Part shown: positions 34,843 to 46,096 of the stretch, one piece after another | How positions within the stretch are numbered: position 1 is the stretch's first letter | How the letters are laid out: each line of letters opens with the position of its first letter | From: Thelephora terrestris | Lineage: Eukaryota; Basidiomycota; Agaricomycetes; Thelephorales; Thelephoraceae | DNA: 64,000 nucleotides | Direction of reading: 5' to 3' | Assembly (NCBI GenBank): GCA_015956445.1 | Contig: WIUZ02000017.1 | Location: forward strand, 744,001 to 808,000 | Program-made: the position numbers and the translations under genes | Notes under the pieces: model-generated | What the model saw: only the letters and a program-made list of their open reading frames with translations | Database searches by the model: none | What the model was told of the DNA's origin: nothing

Positions 34843-35287
34843 TTTCTTCGTCTGACCGCTCCCCCGTATCCATCATCGTACTCTGGTAATATGCGTGTTA
34901 CTTAGCACGAACTGGTCTCCTTTCCTTGACATGCAAGCCAAAACATTGTATCACCAAATCGCAGGATCCGTTTACCGTGTCGATGTATGATTTTCCGCTC
35001 AAGAAAGCTCACAGGGTCTAGGTTTGTGTATGTCATGGGTCCGATCATTCGCAGAAGCCGAACACCCTGGTCCCTGAGAGTTGAGCTCCCCCTCAAGATA
35101 GGGGCAACCCGCATCTCGCCTGTCGACTAAGCGTGTGTTTCCTCAACAACAGTTCCCTGATTCATCTAAAGGAGGGGGAGATTTCGTGTCGTCTTGGAAA
35201 CAATGTGCTATAACTCTGTAATTTTACGAACGTTTTTGCATACCCTTTTGAAGTTGAGCGTGAAGTCTCATCGCCTAAAGGATCTGT
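34843..35287. other. Intergenic, no gene recognised
   Basis: 445 bases between the converging RPL29 and the TFIIIC subunit gene. A 70-codon minus-strand frame (34902-35114) has no motif. Part of it may still belong to the 3' end of the TFIIIC gene if another intron is used at 35335. Confidence 0.35.
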
Positions 35288-37346
35288 TTAGCCATTCACA
35301 AATAGGTCACACAAATTAACACATACTGCCAGCTCCTCCGGAGGCAACGCTCCTTTTGCCATATTATGTTTTCCCATCCTAAGTTTTGGAGCCCTAGATT
35401 TCATCGTCGCCTTCGAGAGAGGTTCATTGAGCAGGGCTTCACATTCTTCCTCTGTCGCAATGTGGCCCTGGAGAAGCTGGAAAAATTTGTGTCGGAGCAC
35501 GACCTTGATCCTTTCGATTGCTTGGGAGGTGTACCACCCATCGGTGGCCTTGAAGCGACAGAGGTGTGAGCCTTGAGGTCGACCAAGATGTCACAAGTTC
35601 ACGTACATCACACTCCTCTCTGAGGTCTTCATCGTTTTCGCCCTCTATCATCTGTTTCAACATCCCGTCGTGGATGTCACACAACTGGAACGCTGCCGTC
35701 TCCGTATTGAGTCGAACGCCATCGAAGATGTGTGAGAATCTAGAATCGTTAATGTCAGCATTTTCCGATAGGTATTCGGCGGCCAGCTAGTTACTTTTTG
35801 TCCTCTCCTCCTTCGGTAGAGTTCCGGACGTCTTGCCTCCTTTCTGTGACTGACGGCCGCACGATAGAATGGTTTGCGTTCCGGAAATAGATACGTTGAT
35901 AGCTAAGGAACTCGTGGGTTATGCGAGTGCAGACACGCGTGGCGTAATCGATACCCACAAACGCGCATTAATGTCCTTCCGAGGATCATAGCCGAACCTA
36001 ACAAAGGTATCCCTCCAAGGGCCATCTTGAAAGACGTAAGCAACAAGCGGGAGGTGGATCTTGGAGCTGTGGCAGCTTCAGCATCAGGACCAACGAGAAA
36101 GGGAGGACATTCACTTGTGGATCTCCCTTGCTTCCGCGGGAGTGAACTGGTTCAGGATTGCGGTCCGTGTCCAGATGGGGCGTTGAGAGAATTTCTAAGG
36201 GCCAGTTTCACAGTTCTGCGCGGGAGACCGTGAAAGTCCTAACCTACCTCCAGAAGTGCTTTTTGGATATTGCTGTTGACGGAGTTTCTCATCTGAGCAA
36301 CCACGTCGGTCGGCTCGGTAGGAACCTAGGCTTGTTCATCAACACCACCGTTTCATACCCAATCAAATATCAGGCCCACCCCGGAGTCTGAATACATCGC
36401 AGTGACTGGGCCGTACCCCTTCCACCGGTCCTTGTTCACGTAGCGTTGCTTCTCCACCCCCGTCGCTTCATCGACAACCGTCACGACCCGCGAGTTGGGA
36501 TTTGCCTTGAAGCTTGAAGAAGCCTTAGTACTTCGATACATGGGTGAAAACATCGAATAAGCTCACTTGTATTGTTGAGGGATGCTAATCCTGCTGAAGA
36601 GAGGTGGAGGGAAGGTCCTCATGGTGCTTTTCATCTCTACCGTGGCATTCGGGGGCCCCCCAGACATCTCCGGGTCTATTGACATGGCATTCGGGTCTCG
36701 AGGTGCGGTGTAGTCTTCCTTTTCTTCCGGGATAATGAATTTGCGGATCGCGTCGACTAGAAGAGGAGAGGTTTAGGCTGAGGTAGCCCATAGTTTCAGT
36801 ACTGACCGTCAAGATCTTCCATTGCCATTCGAAGTTTCGAGACGGGGTCTTCGGGATCGGGGTTGTACTGGTAATCAGCGAGTCCTGCACGAGGCCTCAA
36901 GGTATAGCCGCAACCGAGAGACAAACTTGACCAGTAAACTCACCTCGAAATCGAGCGGTACCAGGTATAAGCCCAACAGGTTCAACTGTATATTCTCCGA
37001 TTGAACCGGCATCCTGTTCATCGGTCAAGGTTCCCTCCATGCGCTTTCTCCTCCGTTTTACAACCTTGAGAAGGATGCTGTTCGTTTGAACCACTTCTCC
37101 GGCGATAGGGTGCGCGAAGGGATTGTCTGGTCGGTATCTGAGCTCGAGGAACGCGTCGGGTTTGGTGGACTTTCGAAACGCTTTTTCGAGAACTTGATGG
37201 CCACCCAGAGTTCTGACTGCCTCTGGAACAGAAGTCGGGTGCACGTAGCCGGGGTATTCAACAGAATGGATCCTGACAGGCGGGATTTGGATCTCAGGTG
37301 CAGGAGAAGTCGTTGCGGTCCCAACGGCAGGCAAGGGCGAAGGCAT
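35288..37346 (-). CDS. TFIIIC subunit, Tfc1/Sfc1 (tau95) family
   Basis: Starts MPSPLPAVGT at 37346. In order: the N-terminal dimerisation block VEYPGYV, RTLGG, LELRYRPDNPFAHPI, ILLKVVKRRRK; FRGLADYQYNP; then, through many short exons, RYVNKDRWKGYGP, EKFSQRPIWTRTAILNQF, LPLVAYVFQDGPWRDTFVRFGYDPRKD, FYQRIYFRN and a C-terminal segment with WYTSQAIERIKVVLRHKFFQLLQGH. This is the TFIIIC module that binds the A box of tRNA genes and bridges to TFIIIB for RNA polymerase III. Eleven or so exons were joined by hand. The 3' end is unsure: the frame stops after VNLCDLFVNG at 35288, but GTATGT at about 35330 could be a donor to a further acidic exon, which the family usually has. Confidence 0.88.
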
Positions 37347-37424
37347 ATCGGAGGAGCAGAGCACAGCAAGTGGGAGTATTAGGATAGAGAATACAGTCGT
37401 AAAAGCGCGTAGGTTCGATGTTTT

Positions 37425-37978
37425 CTACTTCTTAGACCACTGAGCGAAATTCGTCAACTCTTCCATAGCCTCCTGAAGACGAGGAGCGGAAGGTGAGTCG
37501 TGGGTAGAAAAGAAGAGGTAGAGCGTGGTAACTCACCTTGGAAGACAAATCGATCCCAGCGTTCTGCAACTCGACGACGACCTTCTTCGCGCCATCCCTG
37601 AACTTTGGGCTCATGGCAAGTTTGAACATCTGCGTTTTGGATGGTGGCTGGCCGCTAGTGATGTCGATGCCTATTTCGGAAACCGGGTGGTTAGCACCCT
37701 GACGCCCCGTACACGAACTGACGGGACCATAACGAACCCTCATCTTTCAGTATTTGAGCAAAGTTATTCAGCGCGGCCAGCGCTGCGGGCTTGTCAGCAA
37801 GCTTCTTGAATAGAGCGGTGTTCTGGTAGCGAGTCGCGAAAGTGTCGATATCCTCTGTTGCCCTCCATGCTCTCGTCTGACTGAAATTCCGATGTTGCGA
37901 GAGTAACAGTGTGCGGTTTCTACACGTAGTGTTTCGTGGGAGGGACCGAAAAGCACCTCGGAGACTTTGGAAGAGCAT
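37425..37978 (-). CDS. Small mitochondrial-type protein of unknown function
   Basis: Three exons from ATG at 37978 to TAG at 37425-37427 give about 140 residues. The N-terminus (MLFQSLRGAFRSLPRN, then more R, S and T without acid) is a good mitochondrial presequence, with an RAW / RAT region that may be the cleavage site. The rest is helical and charged: TFATRYQNTALFKKLADKPA, TQMFKLAMSPKFRDGAKKVV, and a C-terminus NFAQWSKK. I have seen this type only as a conserved basidiomycete hypothetical and give no function. It lies 78 bp downstream of nothing on its own strand and is divergent to PSF3 with a 50-bp spacer. Confidence 0.75.
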
Positions 37979-38028
37979 GGTGGTGTCGGACTTTCCGGTG
38001 CGCGCAGCGTTCCCACGACAAGCCAGAC
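37979..38028. promoter_or_regulatory. 50-bp bidirectional promoter spacer
   Basis: Only 50 bases separate the ATG of the mitochondrial-type gene (minus) from the ATG of PSF3 (plus). Both 5' UTRs and the core promoter must overlap here or lie inside the coding parts. It contains a GCGCGC-like core around 38000. Confidence 0.4.
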
Positions 38029-38922
38029 ATGGACGATGATTACTACTCTATCGACTCAATCTTAGCGGAGAACCAGGTCGGGTGTCAGTTTTGAAAGTGC
38101 TTGTTTCTGGACGAGACTGAGTTGTAGAATGCAGAAGATACAATGCAAATTCAAGCAAGACATTCCGGACATGGGCCACTTAGATGGTGGCTCGGAACGT
38201 GATGTACGTTTCTATCGTGTCTTATTCGCGCTGATATCGAGTATGCCCTTCGGTAGATTAAACGAGATAGCAAGGTTCAGGTTCCGTTGTGGATGGCTTA
38301 CATCTTGATCTACTCGTGAGTGTGCGCGCTGGGTGTGTTTCAGATACTCATGGCGATGCGATAGGAACTACGCAGATTTCACAATACCAGGCCCATTCGT
38401 CACGCGAGTCCAGAACGCATTGAGGGCAGAGCCTACAAGCGTCAAGCTTGCCGGGCTAGTCGGAGCCGGTGGTCTATGGTATGGATTCGGGAGGATGCTC
38501 TTCTCACTGTATGTAAACCAGTTGCAACTACCCAGCCTCACTTTATCCATCAGAAACTCCCAGGTTGGACGATGAACACGGCGATTTAATGTCCGCACTG
38601 CTGGCAAGGGTGGGAGGCACGGCCGCGAGCAGGTTGCCTTACTCACGATCGTTCTGCACAGACTTTCAGGCAGCGGCTGCTCGAGGTGATTGATCAAGCC
38701 CAACATTTTGCAGCTCTAGGCCACGCGAGTGGTGGACATATGAACGATGCGACGCAGTCATTTAGGGAAGGTCTGGATGCCACTGAAAGGGAGCGTGAGT
38801 GACTTGATAGCCTGAGCGCGGTGATCATCGGCATCTGAATCGCCTCAGTATTCGGCCTTGCGCAGGAAAGCTCGAAGAGAACGAAAAGATGGTACGAGTC
38901 CGGTGATAAAGGAAGGAGGTGA
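38029..38922 (+). CDS. PSF3: GINS complex subunit Psf3
   Basis: Starts MDDDYYSIDSILAENQ and continues through six short introns to a TGA at 38920-38922, about 185 residues. The family pattern is clear: DYYSIDSILAE, IQCKFKQDIPDMGHLDG, VQVPLWMAYIL, PFVTRVQNALRAEPTSVKL, then the helical half with FRQRLLEVIDQAQHF and a C-terminal TERELFGLAQESSKRTKRW. Psf3 with Sld5, Psf1 and Psf2 makes the GINS part of the CMG replicative helicase in the nucleus. The stop is only 49 bp from the stop of the convergent PKR1 gene. Confidence 0.93.
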
Positions 38923-38971
38923 AAGGGAGAGCCGGGCTCACCTCATCAGGAATATTAATGGATGGCGCCTT

Positions 38972-39328
38972 TTAATCCGCCTTGGACTTCGATTCACTGA
39001 GGGAAGGCGTATGGTTACTTTGCGCAAGGTTCCATTCGTGCACAAACCTGGGAAATGTTTTTGTTATCGCTCCACCATCGGAACCGCAAGGATACTTTAC
39101 GTACCACTTCACGCTTGCCCAGAGTGCAAGCTCAATCAACGTCAAGAAAACAAGGTGAAAGTTGCCCCGAGTAAGGACCGCAAAGGTCACGAGGACTACA
39201 AACAGGGCGGTAAACGACCCATCGACAGTGAGAAGAAACGTTGGGCTGAACGAGGACCCTGGTTCCAGAATGGTTCCAAAGAATGGGCTGAACTGAGGCT
39301 CTTCGGCTTCTTCACCCGTGTCAGTCAT
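38972..39328 (-). CDS. PKR1: V-ATPase assembly factor Pkr1
   Basis: From MTDTGEEAEE at 39328, one intron (GTACGT to CCCAG, about 39060-39110) and a stop at 38972. About 100 residues: a short acidic N-terminus, FFGTILEPGSS, two close transmembrane segments (TVDGSFTALFVVLVTFAVL and the next LVFLTLIELALWASVKW) and a short hydrophilic tail. This fits Pkr1, a small ER membrane protein needed for assembly of the V0 sector of the vacuolar ATPase. The C-terminal tail is poorly conserved in the family. Confidence 0.85.
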   Translation of the reverse strand: MTDTGEEAEEPQFSPFFGTILEPGSSFSPTFLLTVDGSFTALFVVLVTFAVLTRGNFHLVFLTLIELALWASVKWYVKYPCGSDGGAITKTFPRFVHEWNLAQSNHTPSLSESKSKAD

Positions 39329-39556
39329 AGGGGCCGTGGCAGTGGGGTTTAAAAGGTCCCGCAGCTGGATCAGCGTTCCCCCGGTTATCGCCGGCCAGCA
39401 GCCGGAGGCAATATTCCCTGGGACGCTGGTACACTGCCGTGGCGGCCTCGAGGCATTGGGAGCCCTGGAATAGGTAACGTGCCCTTTGGATGCGGTGTAC
39501 TTAACCGGACGAGTCTATACACAGGGTTCCCCCAACCCAATACCCAGCCTCGCTCA

Positions 39557-41521
39557 ATGGATGCTGTCGGTTTTCTCAAGCTTGGTGTTAGGCTTGCTGG
39601 CGGTCTCTGTGGGGTCCCAGGGGTGTCAGTCCTCGCCGATGTTATTGTAGTCCTGATCGAGACATGCGACAACATCCCGAGGCAAAGGCAAGTACCCCCG
39701 ATACGCCTCCTTTCGACGAGACAGCTTACAGTCTGTCCAGGCAGAACGTCCTGGACTTGCAGAAGCGATGCGTATCTCTCCTCGAATTCCTGGACGCTGA
39801 GTCATCAAATGGACTACCCACATCCAAGGGGCTAGAGAAGGGTATCAACGAGACCAGCGAGTAAGCGAAAACGCATTGCTGGGTTCTCTTCGACTTATCC
39901 TTACCGCGCAAACCTAGTGTCATTGCCGGCGTAGACAAGCGGATGAAGCGTTGGGCAAAAAAGAGCAAATGGAAGACGTTCCTCCGCACCGGTTCGATAG
40001 ACGACGATGTCGCCTCCTCCACATCGGATATCGATCGTGTAGTGGAGAAGCTCCAGGCAAGTCCGTGTGGAATACCAAGGTTTACAACAACTGACGGACG
40101 ACATGTTCTCAGTTACTATTCCATGCCCAAGCCCGAAGGAGTACCACAGAAATGGTGGAACACATGCAAACTTTCATCGTCGCTGCCAACAAGCGAGGGA
40201 GTCTCTTCCCTCGGAACGTAGAAGAAGGATATAACGCGATGAAGGCGATGCAACAGGTACTTGCTTGCGGTCGCAAAGGTGCTATGTCCTGACCAACCCT
40301 CAGGTATACCGGAACATCGACCCATCAGACAAGGACGAAAAGCACAAGTTCAATGTCCTGCAGGAAAACATCCTTGAACTACAAAACGAATTCGGAATCG
40401 TTTTACCAGACCCAAACCTGAGGGACAGCGAGATTCAAATCACGTCTCAACACCCTGTTGGTGCATGTGGGCTCTACGACTCCTACCCTGGGACCTACCT
40501 CGGCAAGGAAGTCTGGTGTAAGAAGCTTTCTTACGGTGATCCTCAAGGGAAGGCAATGATGGTAGGAGAATACGCCACCCAGAGTTTTCCAGCTGACGCA
40601 GTATCCACTCCAGAGGTTAAGGCGGGAGCTCGACATCTGGAGCAAACTGTGGAAGAAGGACCAAGAACTACGCCGACAGGAAGGGACCCCGCCTCGGGTA
40701 CTACCCTTGTACGGTTTTTATGTACCCTATGATGGCGCCGCGTGAGTCTTCACCATGTAACCAAGCCGACGTAATCTGACATGGGATCCAGATATCTCGT
40801 GAATGCAAAACCCGAGCGTGGGACCCTCCGCGAAGTGTTACGATCCGGTGCACAACTGGATCCCATTAAAATTGTGAGGGAACACTCGCTCGCCGACCAG
40901 ACCCTTTGCTCACCATGTGTCAGATCAAGGGTATCGCCCAGGTTCTTCTTCTAGTCCATACCATGGAGCCTCACATCTTCCACGGTGATCTCAATTGTGT
41001 ACGTGGTTTATCTTATATATCTTCCTGGGTCTCATGCTTTCGACTTCAAGACATCTATTGTCATCGACCAAGACTGGAACCCGTTGCTACAGGATTTCAG
41101 ACTCTCAAAGGTACTCGTCACGCATAGGATTAATCTGGGGCTGTCGTTAATCTCTTTTCAGACCGCCTTCGATGTGTCAGGTCCGACCGCGGTAACGCAT
41201 ACAATCGAAAAGCACACTCCAGGCGGCATAGAGCCCGTCAGGTGGATGGCACCTGAGACCTTCAACCCGCGAGTGGGCAGTACCAGCTCAGACATCTGGT
41301 CATTCGGGATGGTCATGTACGAAGTCCTGACGAGAACTGATCCATACCATGATCTCCCGATGTTCACGGTGATCGCCAAGGTCGCAGCTGGTGTGATCCC
41401 GGCCCGACCCCCGACCATTACGAACGACAAAATCTGGGACCTGATGAAGGAATGTTGGACGTTGAAGCCGGCAGAGAGGCCATCGATACAGTATGTAATT
41501 TCGAGGCTGGACAGCTTATAG
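39557..41521 (+). CDS. MLKL-like protein: helical N-terminus plus atypical kinase domain
   Basis: Ten exons (39557-39687, 39732-39860, 39918-40056, 40113-40256, 40304-40561, 40614-40741, 40792-40873, 40930-40998, 41051-41110, 41162-41521) give 499 residues. Residues 1-155 form a helical bundle beginning MDAVGFLKLGVRLAGGL, like the N-terminal domain of MLKL and fungal HeLo-like proteins; 155-235 are helical brace-like sequence. The kinase-like domain has beta-3 lysine K254 (VWCK), alpha-C glutamate E272, HGD with D357, WMAPE and DIWSFGMV. However, the catalytic-loop asparagine is not in its place (LNCTSI) and DFG is DFR (375-377). It may be a pseudokinase that switches the bundle, as in MLKL necroptosis, or a weak TKL kinase. 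Introns 1 and 3 start with GCAAGT, the consensus GC donor; without them the frame closes. Confidence 0.85.
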
Positions 41522-41640
41522 CTTTCGGAGTCCAAGCTGGACTTGTAGTTGTAGTTGTACATCGTGACGTTGGGCGGTTGTTTGTAGTTGTTAGAATCAA
41601 ATCACAGTGCCCCCTTTTACCACGGACCTCCACGATTGAA

Positions 41641-43213
41641 ATGCATCCGTTTGCGACCTACGTCTTACGGAGCTATTACAAGGCAACGGGATGGAACGAA
41701 GACAGCCTGTACGCAAACCTAACCCGCGCTTCCCATGGTCAGTCTACCTCTGCGCTTCACACCAGGTCATCCGCTTAAGCCACATCCGGGGTAACAGCTT
41801 TGCTTGACTTCACCGTCCCACGAGGTCTCCATTTCTCTATCTCCAAATCCCCGAATGCTCTATTTAGGACAACCTACGCTATGGACGCCCTGCCGTCCCT
41901 GCACGGGTCCATTGGCTACATTTTTACGTCGTGTGAGCTCGACGTCCAGAACTCGCGTAATGTGCAATTGAAAGAGATGATGGAACGGTTCAAGGTGTAC
42001 AGCCAACCACGACAACCGGAGGGGAAGGAAGAGGTATGGTTGGCTGGCGAGAGGGTGGACACAAGAGGTGCGTACGTGTGTTCAGTCGTGTGTGTTTAGG
42101 TTCGGAGAGCTGATGGGGTGTGCCCCCGTTAGATTATATGCTTTACGGTCGGCTGTACATTCCAACTGGTAGAGTCGATGCTCTATACTCTACGAGATTA
42201 AGCCCCAACCTCCAAGCTTTGGTGGCTGCCATCTCGGACCCCCGGTCGAATTCGCTCTCCGCCGAAAGAACGCGAGGCGTCAACATCCCCACAAGCAATA
42301 TTATGCTAAGCCTACAACACGACACCGGCAGGACATGCACAGAATACACTTGGAGCGCTGAAGATGGGATGTTTGGTGTGCGGATGCTCCACAATTTTGG
42401 CAAACTTGCACCATCGCCCGAAGAGGCCACAAAAGCTCAGCAACCTCAAGCTGTGTCGACCGGTTCTCGTCGGAAACGCGTGGATGAGGAGGAAGCTATG
42501 GAGGGTGGGTTAAGGGGGCGGATATCAGCCGGAGCCGAGGTTTATTTCAGCGCAAGAGAACGAAGTGCAGGGGTCTCCACCGGGATCCGTTTTACTACCT
42601 TGCCGGACGCCACGCCCCCTTCATTCCAACTCCCATCCACAGCCTCTTCCGCGCTATCTTCCTCACCCTCATATGCCCCATCACAACCCCCAACTTCGAT
42701 AACAGCCTTGTTCAATCCTATGATCGGGCACATGTCGGGTGCTTACGCGGCTAGGGTGACACGTAACCTATCGATGTGCTCCCGGTACGACTTCAACGTG
42801 TACAGTTATGAGAGCGAGTGGACCATGGGCATGGAGTGGTGGATGAGGAGGTCGAGGTTAAAGCCAATGCTTGAGCAGGAGAAGGTCCCAGAAGTGGGAT
42901 CAGAGAGTCCTCTATCGTTGATCTCGATAGCGCAGCCAGCTCCTTCCAAACCACCCAACGAGATTATCGGTGTTGTCAAAGCGAGGGCGTCGACGACCAC
43001 AGTGCGTTTTCATCATCTTTCCAGGGGCTCTACATGGTTTCCAACTGCACATCGGTCTAATAGGACATCTCCCTGATGTGGGAGGGGCGACTGCGGAACA
43101 TGTTGGTGAGTTTGGGGGTCGTGTCCAACTTGGCGGACATATCGAAACCCATAAAATCTGTCGGGCTTGAGCTGGCTTACTTTAGTTCTGATGATCCTCG
43201 ACATAATCTATAG
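41641..43213 (+). CDS. MDM10: Mdm10, mitochondrial outer membrane beta-barrel, ERMES subunit
   Basis: Starts MHPFATYVLRSYYKATGWNE and ends DDPRHNL at 43211-43213, four exons or so. Conserved blocks are LDFTVPRGLHFSISKSPNALF, GSIGYIFTS, YMLYGRLYIPTGRVDALY, GRTCTEYTWSAEDGMFGVR, and the last strands GLELAYFSS. Mdm10 is a porin-like barrel that anchors the ER-mitochondria encounter structure with Mdm12, Mmm1 and Mdm34 and also works with the SAM complex. The S/P-rich and E-rich loops around 42430-42720 are longer than in yeast, as in other basidiomycetes. Complete and apparently functional. Confidence 0.94.
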
Positions 43214-44684
43214 AATGGGCTTCCCGAGGATCTGTAGCGTGAGCCGTTGTCTCAGGTGTGAGGGCTGTCGTAAATCCAAATGGGGCGGACCTATGAGCTT
43301 CGTGACCACCAACCAGTCAAAGGGACAGAAGGGTGGAACTGGCACGGTCGCTTTCACCATCCGAATTGCCGTCTTCGTGGTACAGCTTCCAGCTTGGTCG
43401 TACCTTCACATGGGACTCCCACCATGGGGATCTTCCTGGCAGTAACCGTCACTTTTGAGAACTCTGACTGGGTTGCCGGTGGGGCGCTTTCTCCGCGCTT
43501 TGGAACGGTCCGAGTCGCCTGATATTAAAGGGTGGAGTGCGAATCTAGCACTGATCTTGGTGGACTTCCCCTACGCTTCAGCACTGTGATCTCCGAAGGT
43601 GATCTCTGCAACCTTGTGTCAAGTCGGCCAAACGACTGCAGGCGGGCCGGAGCAGTAAGAATACAAATGCAAGTCCCACCCCGCGGAGGAATACCAGCTC
43701 CGTTCGCCAATCGGTAAGCATTGAGCAGTGCAACCTCCTCACAATACCGTGCGCAATCTTTGAGTGCACCTAGCCGTGGTATTTAGGTTCTCTCGCCTGT
43801 CGCAGTTCTTCTCCTTGATGCGTGGCGAAGGGACAGAACCACGAGGCTCGTTCCTTCTCCTCAACCCAACTTATTTGTATCTTGCTCGCCTAACTACGTG
43901 GGAATCAGCTTCGATATGCTCGTTGAACTGGAGGAAAGCACCGTGACCTACTTATATGCTGGATAAGAAGTTATGCGCCACCGTGAGTTCCGCGGAGGTG
44001 ACCAATCGAGACGGTTTGGGTGTGCTCCAAGGCGGGCTCTTTGTATGGAATGCACCAGATCCTACCGCAATTTCTCCGTCAAGAAAGGGATGCGTTCCGT
44101 CATACTAGGCGGGGAACTTTATTCCCAAATCCACTGTGATGATCGCCATCAGCACAGAATGCAGAGCGCGTTCTGAACTTGAAACGCACCCACCTCCGAA
44201 ATTCATCCAACACTTGCCATTGGCAACGACAAGCAACCTCCCGTTATCTTACTCAAAGCCCGACAATTTTGCAACCTTTTGAGCTTCCATAGGAGGGGTA
44301 TAATTCAGCCGGGGTATCTCCAGTACGTGCATAGAAACAGTACTTAGCCGGTACGCCTAGCGAGAGGCTTGTCCGGTTCGCCATTCGTAACCACGGATTA
44401 CATCATCCTGCGCAGACCACCGACGCCTCTTCGGCGTCCTGATGAGCGTCCGAATAGAGTGCGAACCAGATATACCACAACTCGAACAGCACCATGCGAC
44501 TAAGCAGGGTGGGCCGTGGTCACCTAGAAGCTCCTCCGAATTGAGTCCAGCTCCGACCCGTCCCGGAGCATTGACATCGGGGCTATCAGGAGTTCGATCC
44601 CCCAACAACTGGTCGCTCGCCTGTTCGTCTGACCACCAACTTGAAGACACCCTACTTAGCGACCCGTCCACCCACACTTCCCTC
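43214..44684. other. 1.5-kb spacer, no gene recognised
   Basis: Between MDM10 and the first PQ-loop gene. Several 60-90 codon open frames (43167-43522, 43532-43717, 44442-44885) overlap in different frames without motif or splice logic. Part could be a decayed gene, but nothing identifies it. Confidence 0.35.
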
Positions 44685-45763
44685 ATGGTCGCCAACACGA
44701 TTGCGGAAAACGTTTTGGGAACTATAGGTCCGTACCGTCTCTTCGTTGGACTGTGCTTAACCTGTTTTCTCACCCTCCACTTGAACCCTACAGGTACTAT
44801 ATGTTGGACCGCACAACTCATACCCCAGATCTGGAAGAGTTATCGTTCAAAATCCACAGACGGCTTGTCAGACTGGTTGGTGTAAGTGAAACAGTCCCTG
44901 TTAACATGGACGAAGGGTTGATCATCCGTCAGGTTCGTGTGGGCGATTTCTGGGCCCCTCCTTGGCACTTACGCCGTCACGCAAAACCTGAATATCCCTC
45001 TAATCCTCCAACCGCAAATATTTGCATTTCTCTGCGCCGTTTCGTGGTCTCAGGTGCAGATAATGTTCCCTCACGGTGAAATCATAGGGGTGACTGATAT
45101 CACCCTAGTGTTTATTTTATGGCCGCAAGTGGCCGCTGCGAACCTGTATCATCTACTTTTCCATCTTCATCGTTCTGATGGCTGGATTTGAGGTGGGGAT
45201 GGTTTACGCTGTCAGGGTGAGTGTCAGCCATCTTGGAAATGAAAGCTTGGTCGAACGTTTTTCCATCTTTGCTTAGCCTCCAGCTCAGAGAGGCGACGCA
45301 GCACCACTTAGGTTTTTCAGTATCGCGAGTGCCGTGACCATTGCTCTGGGTCTCTTGTGCGTGACGTGCCCGCCCGCATCCGATGACCCCCGGTTCGCTC
45401 AATTAGCTGTAGGCCACAATATTGGGAGATTTACAAACGCAAGGAAGTGATTGGTATTTCCATGACATTCATGGCAGTAGACATCAGCGGTGGCGTCTTC
45501 TCGATTTTATCTCTTGCCTTCAAGGAAAAGTTCGACGTCTTTGCATCGAGCACTTACGCAGTCGTTATTGCGAGTCACCTCTTCTTTCTCCCTCATAAAA
45601 GCTATGAGACCTACTCAGCCCCCCACATCCACAGGTTATGGATACGGCTATCGTGATCGCCGCTATAATTCTGAATCCTATCGCGAGGCGCAAGCGAGCT
45701 ACACAAGCTTTCGAGCCCGCGAGGATGGAGGAGGTCACAATGATCCCCGAACCCTCCCAATAA
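44685..45763 (+). CDS. PQ-loop repeat transporter, copy 1
   Basis: Exons joined by homology to copy 2: MVANTIAENVLGTIG, then TICWTAQLIPQIWKSYRSKST with the first PQ loop, WAISGPLLGTYAVTQNLNIPL, CLFYGRKWPL, GFEVGMVYAVR, then the second PQ loop PQYWEIYKRKEVIGISMTF, and ends in a short basic/acid tail at 45761-45763. About 250 residues with seven predicted membrane helices. PQ-loop proteins export amino acids from the vacuole or lysosome (Ypq/PQLC2) or act in ER sugar transfer; substrate here is unknown. The last intron starts GCGAGT at 45570 where copy 2 has GTAAGT, so it is either a GC-AG intron or a decayed splice site. If not spliced, the protein would end early in an altered tail. Confidence 0.75.
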
Positions 45764-45953
45764 TTCCTATCCTGAAGCGGGTGGTAGGTAAATCGCGGCC
45801 AGAAATCTGGCTAGGATTTGTGGGACCCGCCGAAACTTGTCAATCGTGACCGCGGACGGAACTCCCCGTCATGAATTATTTACCCTAGACGATGACCCCT
45901 GTCCTATCGAGGAATGATCAGTTTTGATGACCCATCTGCGTGGACGAGAGATA

Positions 45954-45976
45954 CCCCCCCCCCCCCCCCCCCCCCC
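45954..45976 (+). repeat. Homopolymer of 23 C
   Basis: An uninterrupted run of 23 cytosines, with no similar run elsewhere in the window. It lies directly before one copy of a dispersed repeat. Exact length may be an assembly estimate. Confidence 0.9.
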
Positions 45977-46096
45977 TCTATAGTCTTGGCACAAGACTGG
46001 ATCCCGAAGAGGAGAGGTTCGATCATCGATCGAAACGGCCGCAGGGTGCCTCGACGAGGAGAACTGGGACTTGGTACGGGCCTAACCCTCCCTCTC
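45977..46096 (+). repeat. Dispersed repeat, copy A
   Basis: About 115 bases closely match 58465-58592 in the same orientation. Shared words include GGCACAAGAC, CGGATCCCGAAG/TGGATCCCGAAG and GAGGAGAGGTTCGATCATCG. It sits between the two PQ-loop genes and is not part of a gene I can see. No terminal inverted repeats or target duplications were found, so the element type is unknown. Confidence 0.65.

Noticed and set aside
43167-43522. Overlapping plus-strand frames with paired cysteines after MDM10
   Set aside because: The cysteines do not fit a known zinc finger and the two frames contradict each other.
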